Under the pieces are notes generated by a model. That model worked only from the letters and a program-made list of their open reading frames with translations. It did no database searches and was not told the DNA's origin. 64,000 nt of DNA from Collinsella tanakaei (GTDB lineage Bacteria > Actinomycetota > Coriobacteriia > Coriobacteriales > Coriobacteriaceae): the NCBI RefSeq assembly GCF_016900375.1, contig NZ_JACJKB010000002.1:124001-188000 (forward strand), written 5' to 3'. The position numbers and the translations under genes are program-made. This document shows positions 27,501 through 35,309 of the stretch, piece after piece. The first letter of the stretch is position 1. Each line of letters begins with the position of its first letter.

Positions 27501-28574
27501 GGTCGCGCCCTCGAGCGAGGCGCCCGGCTGCGCGGAGCCACCCGTGGCGGCATCCTTTTTGGTGAGTTCGAACGAGAAGGTCAGCGGGTCGTCCAGCAGC
27601 TCGACGGTTGTCGGTTCGAGCGCGGTTTCAAAGGGTATGCGCTCCTCGGAGCTGGAATATCCAGCGGGAGCCGCAGTTTCAACAGCGTAGTACGAGGTAT
27701 TCGGCTTGAGCTTTACCTCGGCATGGCCATTCGCGTCGGTCGTGACGGAATCGACGAGTTCCTCGCTCTCGGTCAAGAAGATGTCGTATGATGCGGCCTC
27801 GAGGGAGTAGGCGGCGTTGCCGCCGGTGAGGGAGGGATTGCTCGAGGCCTTCTCGAACGAGACCGTCACCCGCTTTTCCGCAGTGACAAGAGCCTGATAG
27901 CTGTAGTTGTTATCGACCTCATAGATCGTATGGTTGAGCCATATGATGGCGCAGCCGGCCTCGTCGCCGCCTGCTCCCGCCTCGCGATAGGCGACAGCTT
28001 GGTCATACAGCTCCTTGGCAGCGTTCTTGACCTGCTCATCCTCGAGGCGCTGCCAGCGCTCGAGATACATCTTGTTGCCGTGGAACGGCTCACCGTTATT
28101 GGGAACGAAGTTGAGGACCTCCGGGCACTGCTCGCCGATGGCCAGCCAGACTGCGGCCGTTGTGGCGGCTTCGGAGCGCTCCTCGTCGAGTCCGAGCACC
28201 GAGGTGACGGTTACGCCGTCGTAGCCGTGGTACATGACGTAGTCGAGCTCGGGGATGTCGATCGCGCCATGGCGCTCGAGGACCTGACCCTCCTGAGGGA
28301 TGATGAGCCAGCCCTGAGCGCAGTACGCGACAGGGGAGTCCGCCTGATCGGTTCGGATGAAGTGGCCGGTTCCTCCGTAGGAGTACGGGTTGGGTACCAA
28401 GGAACCGACGGTGATGCTTTCTGGCTCGGCGAGTGCGGTGCGCGGGCATGCTGCCGCCGCGCAGCAGGCGGCGATGGCGGTGATGATCGCGATCGCGCGC
28501 ATCAGGATATGCAGCGTCGCCTGATGGTGCGCAGCGGGACGCAGAGAGACATCGCTGCATGTCGATGGACTCAT
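24531..28574 (-). CDS. Large sortase-anchored adhesin: thioester-like head and Cna-B/SpaA stalk
   Basis: A 1347-residue surface protein starting at the ATG at 28574 behind AAGGAGG. Signal peptide to about residue 49. Residues about 55-245 resemble a thioester domain, with the reactive-type Cys in VAYCAQG (Cys85) and a later TTAAVWLAIGE where the usual Gln of TQxAxW is not seen, so the bond is uncertain. About seven SpaA/Cna-B-type beta domains follow (repeated patterns such as LEGATYTLTS, VEGLAPGEYILAEETAP with E in the last strand). A Asp/Glu/Thr-rich insert lies near 815-915. The C-terminus has LDQTG near 1306, a membrane segment and a basic tail (RSRRIRPIPIRRRRW). First gene of the surface operon. 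Confidence 0.88.
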   Translation of the reverse strand: MSPSTCSDVSLRPAAHHQATLHILMRAIAIITAIAACCAAAACPRTALAEPESITVGSLVPNPYSYGGTGHFIRTDQADSPVAYCAQGWLIIPQEGQVLERHGAIDIPELDYVMYHGYDGVTVTSVLGLDEERSEAATTAAVWLAIGEQCPEVLNFVPNNGEPFHGNKMYLERWQRLEDEQVKNAAKELYDQAVAYREAGAGGDEAGCAIIWLNHTIYEVDNNYSYQALVTAEKRVTVSFEKASSNPSLTGGNAAYSLEAASYDIFLTESEELVDSVTTDANGHAEVKLKPNTSYYAVETAAPAGYSSSEERIPFETALEPTTVELLDDPLTFSFELTKKDAATGGSAQPGASLEGATYTLTSTSTAGFTKSGTTDAEGRIVFDGIPLGSISIVETAASPGYALDATEHVFEVTAEDISSGAPFMLSPADIFYETPIAFDIDLVKTLDSGQEAEGEELPPAEGVTFQIISNTTNEVVGTMITDADGHASTVGTWMGTGERPDGAQGSIPYDAAGYTVREDPATVPVGAAPLGDWVIGADEMVDGATLHYAVTNTVVTSQLTIVKTDEESGMPVKLAGFTFTILDSDGQPVGNDAWYPTAPESSSFTTDETGQVTLPSYLRAGIYRIRETSAPAPYVVREEDTELVIDEGMPKAVVTVSDRPATGAATLTKTCSADNQPLEGAEYRVVAQEDVVDPTGTICATAGQTMGAVTTGADGTARIESLPLGSGTASYAFIETKAPIGHALSTEPLAFTVSYVDQETPVVEAQVSATNEPTGITITKIAAGEGGQVLEGAQFRIVPTDEAAPVEDDTADESPTEDADAPDDSATDQDSENNRSDEQVEPQTTALRTQEQQNDPATDEETDQTPDDDESADNSDTTIDETTEPETDSVTESGDDEPVEDAQSGVYTTNEQGTCTVLHLDSGTYRIEEVASPEGYIKYLASGPTFEVSPDGLIDGQPHAAFTIENDTTKVDISKRSSADESFIEGAQLALLDSEGWPIESWTSEAVPHRVEGLAPGEYILAEETAPREYNEATEVAFTVEETPEVQSVTMYDDPISISATIDKRQEQLEEDVKAGKEISYCIDFRNTSSTWVDEFTVTDEIEAATNGSAYLEGITTPRIAGDRDGVLNVWYRTDAETSAIETSSANATYNEASSNPWLDDETVLNGLGEDRRALDYNGWHLWRESVKADNSTYLTTSNLPLQGGEHIIAIRLEYGAVDADFSTRIDLWDRSDLHDEGDSVADAQEAGQSSGLIVKLKTTEVFSDGVELANTARVDAFRNGGGDGLEAHDSDRVRQGAGATIWDLDQTGVSIGGFLFVAATAAGAGIWSMMRSRRIRPIPIRRRRW

Positions 28575-28584
28575 GTCTAGACCT

Positions 28585-28604
28585 CCTTCACATAGTGGTG
28601 AAGG
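28585..28604 (-). promoter_or_regulatory. Hairpin overlapping the adhesin ribosome-binding site
   Basis: On the minus strand CCTTCAC (28604-28598) and GTGAAGG (28591-28585) pair perfectly around 6 bases. The second arm shares AAGG with the AAGGAGG ribosome-binding site (28588-28582), so folding could limit translation. Confidence 0.5.
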
Positions 28605-28869
28605 AATCCTAAACGGGGGTTTCAAACAGATTCTGGGCGGCTTCTATCCCGATCCGGACAGCTGGTTGCAGACGTACGGTCCCGTTTCCAACACGGCAGG
28701 ATTATGGCTGTGGATTGGGCTCTACGCTTGCGTCTCGTACGCTCGAGTCACGGCGCGTCTTGCCGGCAATCATAAAAGGAGCAAAGCTTCGAGGACGTGC
28801 TCACCGTGGGCAGATTGTTGCGTGCGGACGTTCTGCGCGCTTGTCGAGCCCGATGCCGCGGGAACACGC

Positions 28870-28875
28870 TATACT
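28870..28875 (+). promoter_or_regulatory. -10 element for tRNA-Gly
   Basis: TATACT, 32 bases before the mature tRNA 5' end; no well-spaced -35 box was recognised. The rest of 28626-28907 holds no convincing gene. Confidence 0.55.
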
Positions 28876-28907
28876 ATCCCGTACGCCGCATCGCGGCGGA
28901 CACATAC

Positions 28908-28982
28908 GCGGGCATCGCCAAGTGGTAAGGCATCAGCTTCCCAAGCTGACACTCGCGGGTTCGAGTCCCGTTGCCCGCTCCA
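28908..28982 (+). tRNA. tRNA-Gly (anticodon CCC)
   Basis: Acceptor GCGGGCA pairs with TGCCCGC; the anticodon stem TCAGC/GCTGA encloses the loop TTCCCAA, giving CCC; the T arm is CGGGTTCGAGTCCCG. The CCA end is encoded in the DNA (28980-28982). Confidence 0.96.
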
Positions 28983-28991
28983 GGATTATTT

Positions 28992-29021
28992 ACGGCACCA
29001 GCAATGGTGCCGTTTCTCGTT
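28992..29021 (+). terminator. Hairpin after tRNA-Gly
   Basis: ACGGCACC (28992-28999) pairs with GGTGCCGT (29006-29013), followed by a T-rich stretch. Confidence 0.7.
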
Positions 29022-29035
29022 TGGGCACCCTGCAC

Positions 29036-29160
29036 GGACTCGAACCGCAAGGTCGCGAGACTGTGCAAACGCGTGAGCGTTTGCCAGTGAGCGTGCGAGG
29101 GCGCAAAGCGCCTGAAGCTGCGGACGGCGGAGCCGGACGCGAGTCCCGTTGCCCGATCCA
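29036..29160 (+). repeat. tRNA-tail element, Gly copy
   Basis: A 125-base structured element. It opens GGACTCGAACCGCAAGG, contains the hairpin GCAAACGC...GCGTTTGC and a GGCGC...GCGCC hairpin, and ends in a copy of the last 21 bases of tRNA-Gly (29140-29160 against 28962-28982, 20 of 21 identical, CCA included). Its opening GGACTCG can pair with its own closing CGAGTCC. The Lys copy at 47567-47698 is closely similar. Confidence 0.8.
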
Positions 29161-29172
29161 GTAAAAAGTGCA

Positions 29173-29206
29173 GGTCAGAGGTATTAAAACCTCCGACCTT
29201 CTTTCG
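29173..29206 (+). terminator. Terminator-like hairpin after the Gly tail element
   Basis: GGTC-GAGGT (29173-29182) pairs with ACCTC-GACC (29189-29198) with one mismatch, followed by TTCTTT. It would end a transcript that includes the tail element. Confidence 0.6.
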
Positions 29207-29215
29207 TATTCAGAA

Positions 29216-29317
29216 GCGACAAGAAGGTGCCAGGTACAAACTTGTCGCCAAAAACATGACACTGGGAACCGTTCTAACTGTCATATTGCAAAAATGGGGA
29301 GTGTCCCCAATTTTGCA
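29216..29317. repeat. Palindromic repeat island (families A, B, C)
   Basis: Three short palindromes in a row: A (29216-29248, GCGACAAG...CTTGTCGC), B (29256-29284, ATGACA...TGTCAT with CTAACTG) and C (29287-29317, TGCAAAAATGGGGA with its near complement). Relatives of each recur elsewhere in the window, notably in the same A-B-C order at 55911-56130. Confidence 0.85.
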
Positions 29318-29386
29318 TGGGGGTGAGTTCGAGCGCGTACAATATGTGCGTACCGTTCGCGTGCCAATAATCAAAAAGGAGCCGCA

Positions 29387-30730
29387 ATGATCGATCGCTA
29401 TACCCGTCCGGAGATGGATCACATCTTCTCGCTCGAGAACAAATACGCCATCTGGCAGGAGATCGAGGTGCTTGCCTGCGAGGCGCAGGCCGAGCTCGGC
29501 AACATCGGCATCACCAAGGAGGAGGCCGCGTGGATCCGCGAGCACGCCGCCTTCAACAAGGAGGAGGTCGACGCCATCGAGGCCGTCACCAACCATGATG
29601 TCATCTCGTTTCTCACCAACATGGGCGAGTATATCGACAAGGACGTTCCCGAAGGCGAGCCCAAGCCCAGCCGCTGGGTCCACTTCGGCATGACCTCTTC
29701 CGATCTGGGCGACACCGCCCTGTGCTACCAGCTGGTTCAGGCTACCGACATCCTCATCGACGACTGCAAGAAGCTCGGCGAGATCTGCAAGCGCCGCGCC
29801 TTCGAGGAGCGCAACACCCTGTGCGTGGGTCGCACCCACGGCATCCATGCCGAGCCCATGACCTTCGGCATGAAGTTCGGCAGCTGGGCTTGGGAGCTCA
29901 AGCGCGATCTCGATCGCCTGGTCGATGCCCGCGCCAACGTCGCGTTCGGCGCTATCTCCGGTGCGGTGGGCACCTATTCCTCCATCGACCCCTTCGTCGA
30001 GGAATACGTCTGCGAGCATCTCGGCCTTGTTCACGATCCGCTGTCCACGCAGGTCATCTCGCGCGATCACCATGCCTATCTCGCCGGCGTCCTTGCCACC
30101 ACGGCTGCCACCTGCGAGCGCATCGCCACCGAGATCCGCAACCTGCAGAAGACCGATACCCTTGAGGCCGAAGAGCCGTTCAAGAAGGGTCAGAAGGGCA
30201 GTTCGGCCATGCCGCATAAGCGCAACCCCATCACCATGGAGAAGGTCTGCGGCCTCTCCCGCGTGGTGAAGGCCAACGCGCAGGTCGCCTTCGATAACGT
30301 GGCCCTGTGGCATGAGCGCGACATCTCGCACTCCTCCGCCGAGCGTGTGGCCCAGGCCGACAGCTTCATCGCGCTCGACCACATGTTCCAGTGCCTGATT
30401 CGCGTGGTCGACGGCCTCATCCTGTATCCCGAGCAGATGAAGGCCAACCTCAACAAGACGCGCGGTCTGATCTTCTCGTCCAAGGTGCTGCTCGCCCTCG
30501 TGGAGACGGGCATCACGCGCGAGGAGGCCTATGCCATCGTCCAGGAGAACGCCATGGCCACGTGGCGCGAGGTTCAGCAGTGTGCCGGCGGCACGACGTT
30601 CCGCGAGAAGCTCGAGGCAGATCCGCGTTGCACGGTCGCGTCCGAGAAGCTCGACGAGATCTTCGATCCGTGGGACTTCCTGACCCGTGTCGACCGCGTT
30701 TTCGATCGCCTGGAGCAGCTCGAGTTCTAA
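29387..30730 (+). CDS. purB: Adenylosuccinate lyase
   Basis: A 447-residue fumarase/aspartase-superfamily enzyme that acts twice in purine synthesis, releasing fumarate from SAICAR and from adenylosuccinate. Visible motifs: FGMTSSDLGDTA near residues 99-110, VGRTHGIHAEPMTFG near 146-160 with the catalytic His, and the signature SSAMPHKRNPIT near 272-283. Length fits the family. AAAAGGAG lies just before the ATG at 29387. It stands alone, between a repeat island and its own terminator; purC is elsewhere in the window. Confidence 0.97.
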   Translation: MIDRYTRPEMDHIFSLENKYAIWQEIEVLACEAQAELGNIGITKEEAAWIREHAAFNKEEVDAIEAVTNHDVISFLTNMGEYIDKDVPEGEPKPSRWVHFGMTSSDLGDTALCYQLVQATDILIDDCKKLGEICKRRAFEERNTLCVGRTHGIHAEPMTFGMKFGSWAWELKRDLDRLVDARANVAFGAISGAVGTYSSIDPFVEEYVCEHLGLVHDPLSTQVISRDHHAYLAGVLATTAATCERIATEIRNLQKTDTLEAEEPFKKGQKGSSAMPHKRNPITMEKVCGLSRVVKANAQVAFDNVALWHERDISHSSAERVAQADSFIALDHMFQCLIRVVDGLILYPEQMKANLNKTRGLIFSSKVLLALVETGITREEAYAIVQENAMATWREVQQCAGGTTFREKLEADPRCTVASEKLDEIFDPWDFLTRVDRVFDRLEQLEF

Positions 30731-30758
30731 GCTTGCAGGCGGAATGACACGCTAAGCG

Positions 30759-30805
30759 AAGGCGACCGCACCGGACTGAATCGGTTCGATGCGGTCGCCT
30801 TTCTC
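30759..30805 (+). terminator. Terminator after purB
   Basis: AAGGCGACCGCA (30759-30770) pairs perfectly with TGCGGTCGCCTT (30790-30801), then TTCTC. Confidence 0.85.
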
Positions 30806-30855
30806 GTGCGATGCGGTTCTGACGCGGTCTTGAAGCGGTGCGGTGCGGTCGGAAG

Positions 30856-32409
30856 CTAGCGCTTGGGATTGCCATACTCGGCGATGTAGTCCAGAATCTC
30901 CTGGCGCGAGTGCAGATCGGTCTTGTCGTAGATGCGCTTGATATGCGTGTGCACCGTGTTGGTGGAAAGCTTAAGCTCCTCGCTCACGCGGGCCTGCGTG
31001 TGGCCGAGTGCGTACAGGGTCAAAACCTCGACCTCGCGTCCCGTCAGACCGAAGCGCTGGCCCATCTCCATAACGGAGGTGGCGATATGCACGTCGGGCT
31101 TCTGCTGGACCATGGGCGGCTGAGACTGGGGAGAGATCGCCAGCACACCCATGAAGGGGACGCGACGGATATCGTCCTCGGTCACGGGGCTCGACGCATG
31201 TTGACGCTCGGTGCGCTGCGTGGGCGAGAACAATAGGCGGGTGAACACGACCTGCGCTGCGATGAGCACGAACAGGCTCATGATGGAGATGATGACGGGC
31301 GTGTTGCTGGGAATGACCTGCGTGATGATATTGTCGACACGCATTCCGGCGACCTGCAGGAGGGTCTTAGCGATCCACGCGGCGCTGCAGTAATAGAAGG
31401 GGTCGCGCCAACCGAAGCTGATGAACGCGATGGTCAGATACCAGATGAATGCCTGCAAAATGAGTGACGACGCCATGACGAACGAAGCTCCGACCGAAAT
31501 CGTCTTGGGCCAGACCGAGAAGAAGACGGCGCCCAGCGCGATAAGCACCTGCATGACGATCCAGATGCTCGCGGTGATGGCGCGCATGCGCGAGGCCAGG
31601 CCGAAGCGGATCCACTGGATGGAGACGCCGACCACAAAGAGCAGCACCAAAAAGCGCGGCACCGTGCTCATATAGATCGCCTCGCCGCTGGAAAAGCCCA
31701 GGCCCATGCCCATGGGGATGGAGATGAACCAGATGCCGAGCGCGGCGACGGCAAGGAAGCTGCGGTTTGAGAACTGGTCCTCGTCGGTACCGAAATACGA
31801 TTCCGAAACTGCCGGGAAGGGGTCGCCCGCAGCTCCGAGGCGGCGCGAGGCGCGGATGGTACTGAACTGCGCATAGCTGAGCAGCACGCCGGCGGTGTAC
31901 CAGACGAGCTCGCCCGAGAAGCTCAGGCAATAGGTGACGAACTCCGACAGAGCGAGCGCGCAGAACACCACGATGACGGTTGCCTGGGCAGAGGTGCCGC
32001 GCAGCTTGCGAAGCCAGTAGAACTTGACGAATGTGCTTCCCAGCGCCACGCCTGCCTGCAGCAGGACGGCGAGCCCCAGGGGAACGGTAGCCCCCTGGGC
32101 GGTCAGCAGCGCGAGTACAAGGCAAGATAGGGCGGCGATGTGCGTCGAGGCGAGCACGAAGACCGAAACGAATCGCTTGGTGAATCGTTTAATCGAGAAC
32201 GTCGCCAAGAACAGAAGGCCAGCAAGAAGTGCGGCCACGATCATCGCCGATCCGTTGAACGTCGACACCCCGGTGGTGCGATGTGCCTGCTGGACCGCAA
32301 CATTCACCACGGTGGACGAGAGCGCGAGGCCGACGATGGGCGGGAGCAGCACCCGGTAGGTTTCAAACGAAACCGGCGGCATCGCCTGGTTGTCATCGCG
32401 TTGCTGCAC
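30856..32409 (-). CDS. LuxR-family regulator with large multi-pass membrane domain
   Basis: About 517 residues. Roughly residues 15-435 form some ten to twelve hydrophobic segments, with an overall look of an MFS-like permease; the C-terminal 65 residues are a LuxR/NarL helix-turn-helix (FGLTGREVEVLTLYALGHTQ, ARVSEELKLSTNTVHTHIKR and IYDKTDLHSRQEILDYI). This architecture is common in Coriobacteriia and is thought to sense signals at the membrane. The GTG at 32409 has AGGTGG 5 bases upstream; an ATG at 32382 is the alternative. It diverges from the gene at 32530, with which it shares a 120-base promoter gap. Confidence 0.85.
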   Translation of the reverse strand: MQQRDDNQAMPPVSFETYRVLLPPIVGLALSSTVVNVAVQQAHRTTGVSTFNGSAMIVAALLAGLLFLATFSIKRFTKRFVSVFVLASTHIAALSCLVLALLTAQGATVPLGLAVLLQAGVALGSTFVKFYWLRKLRGTSAQATVIVVFCALALSEFVTYCLSFSGELVWYTAGVLLSYAQFSTIRASRRLGAAGDPFPAVSESYFGTDEDQFSNRSFLAVAALGIWFISIPMGMGLGFSSGEAIYMSTVPRFLVLLFVVGVSIQWIRFGLASRMRAITASIWIVMQVLIALGAVFFSVWPKTISVGASFVMASSLILQAFIWYLTIAFISFGWRDPFYYCSAAWIAKTLLQVAGMRVDNIITQVIPSNTPVIISIMSLFVLIAAQVVFTRLLFSPTQRTERQHASSPVTEDDIRRVPFMGVLAISPQSQPPMVQQKPDVHIATSVMEMGQRFGLTGREVEVLTLYALGHTQARVSEELKLSTNTVHTHIKRIYDKTDLHSRQEILDYIAEYGNPKR

Positions 32410-32529
32410 GCTACCCACCTGTACCCTTTCGCGCCTGTACCACGGGTCACCTGTTTCAGGCGATATAAGAGTATAGCTTGTACTACACTGAACCAAGCCG
32501 ATGCGAAGAACCGATTTTGCGAGGTGCGT

Positions 32530-33306
32530 ATGATGCAGGAGGAATCGAGCGAGCTGATCGACGGCGCCCATGCCGACGACGCCGTGACGGCGCAGGACGC
32601 CACTCAGGCACAGGATGCAGTGGAGCTCGAACGTATCCATGCGGAAAACAAGTTCATCCGGGCCATGGACGAGGCGCTCACCGACGTCCGCCAGCGCTCC
32701 TACGAGGGGAAGCTCACGAAGTCGTCACGTTGGCGCAAGCTCGCGCTCACGCCCGAGGGCATGGATGCGCGCACCTTCGAGGAGCAGGTCCTCATGTTCA
32801 TCGAGACGCACGACCATGCGGAGGACACCCCCGCGATCGGCAAGCTCGTAGCGCCCAAGCCGCTTTCGGTTCAGCTGGAGGGGACTGAGGTCTCCGATGA
32901 CGAGCCACTGCCCGAGCTCGACGTCTCAGATATCGTGCTGATCTACGGCAAGAAGGGCATCTACCTGTATTCGAAGGCGCTGATGTCGCACAGCTTCGCC
33001 CATGCCCTGTACCAGACATCCGAGAACAACGCCGTGGCGACGTTCGTCGACGTGGTCCGCAGCGAGTCGAAGACCTATCCGCGGCCCGTCGCGGTGGGCA
33101 CGTTCATGAACCCGCCGTACCTGTGGGCGAACAGCAAGACGCTCGAGGTGTATGAGCAGGTCAAGAAGTCCGGCTCGTTCGACGACATCCACATGGTGCG
33201 CACCAGCATGGGTGAGCCCTATTTCTACTCGACCCTGTACCTGTCCGACGCCCAGGGCAAGTCCCTCGCCGAGTGGTATGGCGTCGAGAAGCGCCTGAAC
33301 CCCTAA
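32530..33306 (+). CDS. Conserved protein of unknown function next to redox genes
   Basis: A 258-residue soluble protein starting MMQEESSELIDG (a second ATG follows at once). N-terminal part is acidic and helical; the C-terminal half (from DIVLIYGKKGIYLYSKALMS) looks like a compact alpha/beta domain with VGTFMNPPYLWANSKTLEVY and ends AEWYGVEKRLNP. I do not recognise a characterised family; it might be related to accessory proteins of YdhV-type oxidoreductase systems, but this is a guess. It precedes the IscU-like gene by 36 bases and diverges from the LuxR-type regulator. Confidence 0.75.
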   Translation: MMQEESSELIDGAHADDAVTAQDATQAQDAVELERIHAENKFIRAMDEALTDVRQRSYEGKLTKSSRWRKLALTPEGMDARTFEEQVLMFIETHDHAEDTPAIGKLVAPKPLSVQLEGTEVSDDEPLPELDVSDIVLIYGKKGIYLYSKALMSHSFAHALYQTSENNAVATFVDVVRSESKTYPRPVAVGTFMNPPYLWANSKTLEVYEQVKKSGSFDDIHMVRTSMGEPYFYSTLYLSDAQGKSLAEWYGVEKRLNP

Positions 33307-33342
33307 CGCACCTGCCTGCACGAACTACGAAGGAGAACAACG

Positions 33343-33930
33343 ATGCCCAAGCAGAAGCTCACCGAGGACACGCCGTTTCTGCGTACCCCCGATATGTATC
33401 AGATCGAGAACGACGCTCCCATCACGGAGTATTCCGACACGCTGCTCGACCTGATCGCCGACACGCCGAACGGCGGCGTGCCCGATGGCGCCAATGCGTT
33501 TTGCAGCGTCGGCAAGGAGAAGCGCGGCACGGTGCAGATGCAGCTGTTCGCGGTGGTCGATCCTGAAACCGAGACCTTCGGCAACGTGGGCTTCCGCAGC
33601 CATGGCTGCCTGGCGGCAATCGGCTGCGCGGCGACCCTTGCCGAGATGCTTCCCGGCAAGACGTTCGCCGAGGCCCTTGCCATCACGAAAGACGAGATCA
33701 ACGAGCGCCTGGGCGGCGTTCCCTCGGCCAAGATGTACACGCTGATTCTTGCCACCTGCGCAGTCAAGGCGGTCATCGGCGACTACCTGATGCGCGTGAA
33801 GGAGGCGCCGGAAGAGCTCGATGCGCTCTTCACCTGCCAGAGCCTTTCGGTCGATTGCCTCATGACCGAGAACTGCTCGCTGCGCGACGAGCGCGTTGAC
33901 GCCTACATGCGCGCTTGCGGCGAAATCTAG
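33343..33930 (+). CDS. IscU/NifU-like iron-sulfur scaffold protein
   Basis: A 195-residue protein resembling NifU N-terminal/IscU scaffolds, on which Fe-S clusters are built. Typical pieces are FGNVGFRSHGCLAAIGCAATLAEML (in parts, near 80-104), GKTFAEALAITKDEI and the region LILATCAVKAVIGDYL that corresponds to the KLHC-type segment. Cysteines at these places could hold a cluster, and more cysteines lie in the tail (FTCQSLSVDCLMTENCSL). GGAG precedes the ATG. Context with radical SAM, ferredoxin and AOR genes supports Fe-S work. A palindromic repeat starts right after the stop. Confidence 0.8.
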   Translation: MPKQKLTEDTPFLRTPDMYQIENDAPITEYSDTLLDLIADTPNGGVPDGANAFCSVGKEKRGTVQMQLFAVVDPETETFGNVGFRSHGCLAAIGCAATLAEMLPGKTFAEALAITKDEINERLGGVPSAKMYTLILATCAVKAVIGDYLMRVKEAPEELDALFTCQSLSVDCLMTENCSLRDERVDAYMRACGEI

Positions 33931-33931
33931 A

Positions 33932-33962
33932 TGAAAGTTTGGGACCTGTCCCCAAACTTTCA
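33932..33962. repeat. Family C palindrome between convergent genes
   Basis: TGAAAGTTTGGG (33932-33943) pairs with CCCAAACTTTCA (33951-33962). It begins just after the stop of the IscU-like gene and covers the stop codon of the radical SAM gene on the other strand; it may double as a terminator. Confidence 0.8.
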
Positions 33963-35309
33963 CTCGGCGTCGGCGGCTTGAGCAGCGGCGATCTGGCGCT
34001 CGGCTGAGTCCGAGAACATCTTGCGCTCGTCGGCCGGCAGCTGTGTGCGCAGGCGGTCGCGCTCGGTGTTCATGCCGATGAAGATCTGGCGCATCATCAC
34101 GAGCACCAGGTAGCGGCCGCGGCGCGTGAGCGTGAGCTCGTCGGCGTTGTTCTTGTCGAAGGCGCCGTTCGCGGCGAGGTAGCCGTACTCGATCGGCATA
34201 TCGTACTGGATGTACTTGCCGAAGTCGCGGCGCCAGGCGCGGTTGTCCAGGCGCAGGCCGAACAGCTCGCGGCCCATGCGGTAGCGCTTCCAGTTGGCGC
34301 GACCCATCTCGATGCACGAGGCGACGCTCATGTGGCCGCTCTCGATGCGCTGGATGTAGCCCGAAACGGACGAGTCGTTGTTGAAGATGTGCTCATCCAG
34401 GAAGGAATAGGCACCGCAGCCTGCACCGACGTACTCGGCATAGTCAACCACGTACTCGTCGATCATGGCGTCGCGGTCGGCAGCGAAGGTGTAGACGTCG
34501 GTGGCGTAGAAGCCGGCGCCGCCCTCGCTCACCGGTGCGGTCATGCGGTCGAACAGGGTGTGGTACAGGGTCTTCTCGAGCTTGTAGTCGACCTGCCCGT
34601 GGAAACAGGTCTGCATGAGCTTCTCGGAGCCGGGCGACGCCATGAGCGGGTAGTACGTCAGCTGGTTGGCACCGGTGGTCTTGAAGATATCGATGTCGCG
34701 CAGGATCATCTCCGGGGTCTGACCCGGGAAGTTGAAGATCATATCGACGTTGAAGGTGTCGAACATGTCGTGCACGTTCTGGATGCGCTCGACGATCTCT
34801 TCGGCACTGCCGTACTTGTCATAGCGGTCCATGCGCTTGAGCAGCGTGTTGTCGAAGCTCTGGACGCCGACCGAGAAGCGCTGGACCATGCGCGAGATGC
34901 GCTCGAGGCGCTTGCGGTCGAGGTGCGGCGGGTTGGTCTCGCTCGACACCTCGTGGATGGTGGGGAACAGCTCGCGCATGTAGTCGATGGTGCGCTCGAG
35001 CTCGTCCATCATGATGGTGGGTGTGCCGCCGCCGATGTAGGCGCTCGTAGGCTCGTAGCCCAGGTCGCGGATCATCTTGAGCTCTTTGCGCAGCGCGCCG
35101 AAGTAGCGGACGGCGAGGTCTTCCTTAAAGGGGAAACGCGTGAACGAGCAGTAGGGGCACAAAACGTCGCAGAACGGAACGTGTACGTACAGCAGGTACT
35201 CATGGCCCGGCTGCGGGGCGGGGACCAAGGGGCTCACTGCGTCCTTGGAGCGCAGCAGGTGCGTGGCGCCGAAGCCGATGGTCTTGGAAAGCAGGCGTTC
35301 AGAAAGCAT
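33960..35309 (-). CDS. HemN/HemW-like radical SAM protein
   Basis: A 449-residue radical SAM protein of the coproporphyrinogen-oxidase-like family. The 4Fe-4S motif is HVPFCDVLCPYCSFTRFPF (C-x3-C-x2-C) near residues 46-64, followed by AYIGGGTPTIMMDEL and RFSVGVQSFDNTLLKRMDR, both typical. The C-terminus has a small winged-helix-like HemN domain (LTLTRRGRYLVLVMMRQI). Members include oxygen-independent coproporphyrinogen oxidase, heme chaperone HemW and anaerobic heme-degrading methylases; which one applies is not clear. The multiheme cytochrome nearby gives a use for heme handling. ATG at 35309 behind AGGAGGT. Confidence 0.82.
   Translation of the reverse strand: MLSERLLSKTIGFGATHLLRSKDAVSPLVPAPQPGHEYLLYVHVPFCDVLCPYCSFTRFPFKEDLAVRYFGALRKELKMIRDLGYEPTSAYIGGGTPTIMMDELERTIDYMRELFPTIHEVSSETNPPHLDRKRLERISRMVQRFSVGVQSFDNTLLKRMDRYDKYGSAEEIVERIQNVHDMFDTFNVDMIFNFPGQTPEMILRDIDIFKTTGANQLTYYPLMASPGSEKLMQTCFHGQVDYKLEKTLYHTLFDRMTAPVSEGGAGFYATDVYTFAADRDAMIDEYVVDYAEYVGAGCGAYSFLDEHIFNNDSSVSGYIQRIESGHMSVASCIEMGRANWKRYRMGRELFGLRLDNRAWRRDFGKYIQYDMPIEYGYLAANGAFDKNNADELTLTRRGRYLVLVMMRQIFIGMNTERDRLRTQLPADERKMFSDSAERQIAAAQAADAE

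Noticed and set aside
28626-29264. Short frames around tRNA-Gly and its tail element
   Set aside because: They overlap the tRNA or the structured element and lack ribosome-binding sites; similar frames near tRNA-Lys arise from the repeat itself.
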